Source of the DNA: Acinetobacter higginsii
GTDB lineage: Bacteria > Pseudomonadota > Gammaproteobacteria > Pseudomonadales > Moraxellaceae
NCBI RefSeq assembly: GCF_000369525.1
Contig: NZ_KB850072.1
Span: 2,559,270-2,623,269, forward strand
Direction: 5' to 3'
DNA length: 64,000 nucleotides
A program made the translations under genes and the position numbers. The notes below the pieces were generated by a model. It saw only the letters and a list, made by a program, of their open reading frames with translations. It did no database searches and was not told where the DNA came from. Below are positions 61,833 through 64,000 of this stretch, piece by piece (positions within the stretch are counted from its first letter, which is position 1; every line of letters starts with the position of its first letter).

Positions 61833-62174
61833 TTAACTCAAAAGTGCCAGTTCATGTTGGTACGAACATTGAATTTTCCGATGTTTTGCTAGCTGGCGTT
61901 TTAATTTGTCTGTCAGTTTTCGAATTGAAGTATACATATCATCGGCTGTCGCCTGTGCAAACAGTTCTACCCCTGGCAAACGTATAATCGCTTCAGCGAT
62001 ATGATTTGCACTACCTTTGTGTGAACGTTTGTCAATTTGATGATCTTTAGCCAGCTTGATTTGCATACTATTGACCTGATCTAGATGCTTGGTCATTTGA
62101 CTAAACTTTTCTTTTATATTTTCTTCAATGGCTGGTGTAATGGTTAAATGGTGCCCACGAATCGTTATTTGCAT
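61833..62174 (-). CDS. hpf: ribosome hibernation promoting factor (short HPF/RaiA family)
   Basis: This 113-residue protein binds the 30S decoding site in stationary phase and helps ribosome dimerisation. It has MQITIRGHHLTITPAIEENIKEK at the start, KDHQIDKRSHKGSANHIAEA in the middle and KLKRQLAKHR at the end, the short HPF type without C-terminal extension. The ATG at 62174 follows AGGTGAGGG. It is just after rpoN, as in many gammaproteobacteria. Confidence 0.92.
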   Translation of the reverse strand: MQITIRGHHLTITPAIEENIKEKFSQMTKHLDQVNSMQIKLAKDHQIDKRSHKGSANHIAEAIIRLPGVELFAQATADDMYTSIRKLTDKLKRQLAKHRKIQCSYQHELALLS

Positions 62175-62346
62175 AATTCTATCCCTCACCTTTTTCTCAG
62201 GATACAAGAAAATCGCTTCAGCAAATTTAATGCACATTATCAGTGGTTCAATATCCATTAAATCATTTCAGCGATTCCTCTAGTGATCATTAAAAAAATT
62301 CATTATTCCGTAATAATGAACCCCTAGAATAGTCACACCTTGAAAT

Positions 62347-63795
62347 TTAGATCAAGACTTTTCTTTCAGAAGATGAGGCAATATGTAACGATTCACGATA
62401 TTTTGCCACCGTGCGTCGAGCCACCTCAATCCCTTCATTCTTCAACATTTCAGCAATTGCATTATCCGACAAAGGCTTACGTGGATTCTCGCTTGAAACG
62501 AGTTTTTTAATCATGGCTCGAATTGCCGTCGATGAAGCCTCACCACCTGTTGTTGTTCCAACATGACTAGAAAAGAAGTATTTCAATTCAAATAAACCAC
62601 GTGGTGTCAGCATATATTTATTGGTTGTCACACGAGATACGGTCGACTCATGTAATTCAACTTCTTCTGCCACATCACGAAGTACTAAAGGCTTCATCGC
62701 TTCTGGGCCTTGCTCCAAAAAAGCTCTCTGATGCTCAACAATGCAGGTTGCTACTTTCAACAATGTCTTATGACGCTCATCAATACTCTTGATAAAATTC
62801 TTCGCTTCCAGCATTTGATTGCGCAAATAGACATTATCATCACTTTGATCAGCTCTACGAATCATGCCTGAATAAAAAGAATTAATGCGTAACTTAGGCA
62901 ATACATCAGGGTTAAGCTGAACTTGCCAATGTTGATCTTTCTTCGACACGACTACATCAGGAACTTGGTATTCAGATTCTTGTTGATTGAACTCTAACCC
63001 AGGATAAGGCTTCAAAGTCTTTAACAAATCAACGGCACTTTTTAATTGCTCTTTAGATAACCCTGTTTGCTTTAACAACTTATTCAAATCATTCGAAATC
63101 AATAACTCATAGTATTTCAATAAATTTCTAGCTTCAGCTAGATAAGGAACTTTTTCATTAAAAGTTTCAAGTTGGATTTTCAAGCATTCTGCTAAATTTC
63201 TGGAACCGACACCAATAGGATCAAGACGTTGAATATGTTTTAAAACAACAATAATTTCATCTTGCTCAACTTCTTCCTCACTCTCCATTTCCTGTAAAAG
63301 ACGGGAAACAGCAAGTAAAATGTCATCCAACTCTGCGTCGAGGAATCCTTTATCATCAAGGGAGTCTACGATGCAATATGCAATCAATTTATCTACCGTT
63401 GAAAAATGCAAGAGATTGACTTGATCTAAAATATGCTCTTTGAGGCTTAAATGTACCTGACGATTGTCTTCTCTTTCTTCATATTCTGGTGAGGCCAACG
63501 CAGTAGATTGATGGGTATAAATATCATCCCATTCAGTATCAACGGGTAAATCATTTGGAAGATGATCAGCATTCAGTTCAGTGGTTAAGTCTCCATTCTC
63601 TTTTTCTTCTAGTGAAGAAAGACTTTCCATGGTCCCCATATCTTCTATTTTTTCAAGTAATGGATTACTGTCTAACTGGATTTGAATTTCTTGTTCCAGT
63701 TCTAAACTGGATAACTGTAAAAGACGTATGGCCTGCTGCAATTGAGGAGTTAACGATAAGCTGTTCGCAACTTTCAATCCAACAGATAATTTCAT
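62347..63795 (-). CDS. rpoN: RNA polymerase sigma-54 factor
   Basis: This 482-residue protein has the region I Gln-rich opening LSLTPQLQQAIRLLQLSS, an acidic region II (about 50-130) and the core-binding domain. The DNA-binding C-terminus has the HTH and the RpoN box ARRTVAKYRE near residue 467. It serves promoters of the GG-N10-GC type with enhancer-binding activators. The start at 63795 follows AAGGAAAG. Confidence 0.96.
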   Translation of the reverse strand: MKLSVGLKVANSLSLTPQLQQAIRLLQLSSLELEQEIQIQLDSNPLLEKIEDMGTMESLSSLEEKENGDLTTELNADHLPNDLPVDTEWDDIYTHQSTALASPEYEEREDNRQVHLSLKEHILDQVNLLHFSTVDKLIAYCIVDSLDDKGFLDAELDDILLAVSRLLQEMESEEEVEQDEIIVVLKHIQRLDPIGVGSRNLAECLKIQLETFNEKVPYLAEARNLLKYYELLISNDLNKLLKQTGLSKEQLKSAVDLLKTLKPYPGLEFNQQESEYQVPDVVVSKKDQHWQVQLNPDVLPKLRINSFYSGMIRRADQSDDNVYLRNQMLEAKNFIKSIDERHKTLLKVATCIVEHQRAFLEQGPEAMKPLVLRDVAEEVELHESTVSRVTTNKYMLTPRGLFELKYFFSSHVGTTTGGEASSTAIRAMIKKLVSSENPRKPLSDNAIAEMLKNEGIEVARRTVAKYRESLHIASSSERKVLI

Positions 63796-64000
63796 AGTCT
63801 TTCCTTTTATTAAAATAAGCAAAAAACATGCCTATAAAAATATTTATAACATAAAGCAATGTTTCCGCATACAAGGAAAAAGCTTTTCAACTGACTAATC
63901 TGTTCAAAAAACTAGCACACGTCCAATCTTTTATAATATTTATCAAAAATTGTCAGAAAGGACTTTTCTTTACACCTTCTATAAAAGCCTTAGCTCAGAT
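63796..64000. other. upstream of rpoN, no gene seen
   Basis: About 200 AT-rich bases run to the right edge. I see no gene, repeat or clear promoter in them. Confidence 0.6.

Noticed and set aside
1..64000. CRISPR arrays, transposases, prophage blocks, rRNA genes
   Set aside because: None were seen; the repeats present do not have CRISPR spacing and no IS or integrase frame was recognised.

Overview
The window looks like a chromosomal segment of an Acinetobacter species (Gammaproteobacteria, Moraxellaceae). The base composition is moderately AT-rich, and the gene sets fit that genus: a folate-independent methionine synthase pair (mesX/mesD), the betI-betB-betA choline cluster with two BCCT transporters, the filA-F operon, and the rpoN-hpf-ibaG-murA-hisG-hisD-hisC run. 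All identifications come from reading motifs, since no database search was possible.

Layout. 1-4.4 kb: the end of a partial membrane-protein gene, a TetR regulator, a densely structured non-coding stretch ending in a terminator (about 1080-1352), then the mesX-mesD-flavin reductase operon. 4.7-8.2 kb: malate:quinone oxidoreductase, an MFS exporter and a small membrane protein. 8.2-17 kb: choline uptake and oxidation to glycine betaine, with a 40-bp perfect palindrome as the likely BetI operator, and a TorF-type porin just downstream. 17-22 kb: a zinc alcohol dehydrogenase and an NAD-salvage unit (PRPP synthetase-like, NadV, NrtR) with a 21-bp operator candidate. 22-27.3 kb is accessory: a GMC oxidoreductase, a frameshifted NERD-domain gene, a YdcZ-type transporter, an orphan type VI secretion cargo module (frameshifted PAAR, Tae4 amidase, three-helix membrane protein as candidate immunity) and four tRNAs. 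27.3-32.2 kb: nadA, argJ, ogt and a Gdx-type SMR exporter under a guanidine-II (mini-ykkC) riboswitch. 32.2-36.7 kb: copper resistance (CopL-like, CopA, CopB), then rpe, with five DnaA-box-like sequences at exact 12-bp spacing in its 3' flank. 36.9-45.2 kb: mostly housekeeping genes (OmpA-like lipoprotein, fghA, a C13 peptidase membrane protein, rsmJ, uppP, tsaB, a gamma carbonic anhydrase, two NUDIX hydrolases). 45.2-53.6 kb: the filABCDEF operon. 54-64 kb: pabB and the his/murA/rpoN run, split between hisG and hisD by a divergent ECF41 sigma factor module.

The least explained systems are four. (i) The fil operon is annotated as pilus assembly by tradition. Its parts (abundant secreted FilA, periplasmic C39-like peptidase FilB, two beta-barrels, a periplasmic protein and a lipoprotein) instead resemble the logic of the Pseudomonas Fap amyloid secretion operon. 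(ii) The 12-bp periodic DnaA-box array lies in the 3' region of rpe. (iii) The structured RNA candidate at 1080-1352 belongs to no family I recognise. (iv) The Tae4 cargo module has a membrane protein where the soluble immunity protein Tai4 would be expected.

Two independent frameshifts (NERD gene near 24370, PAAR gene near 25347) lie within 1 kb of each other. They could mark real decay of the accessory region or local sequence errors.
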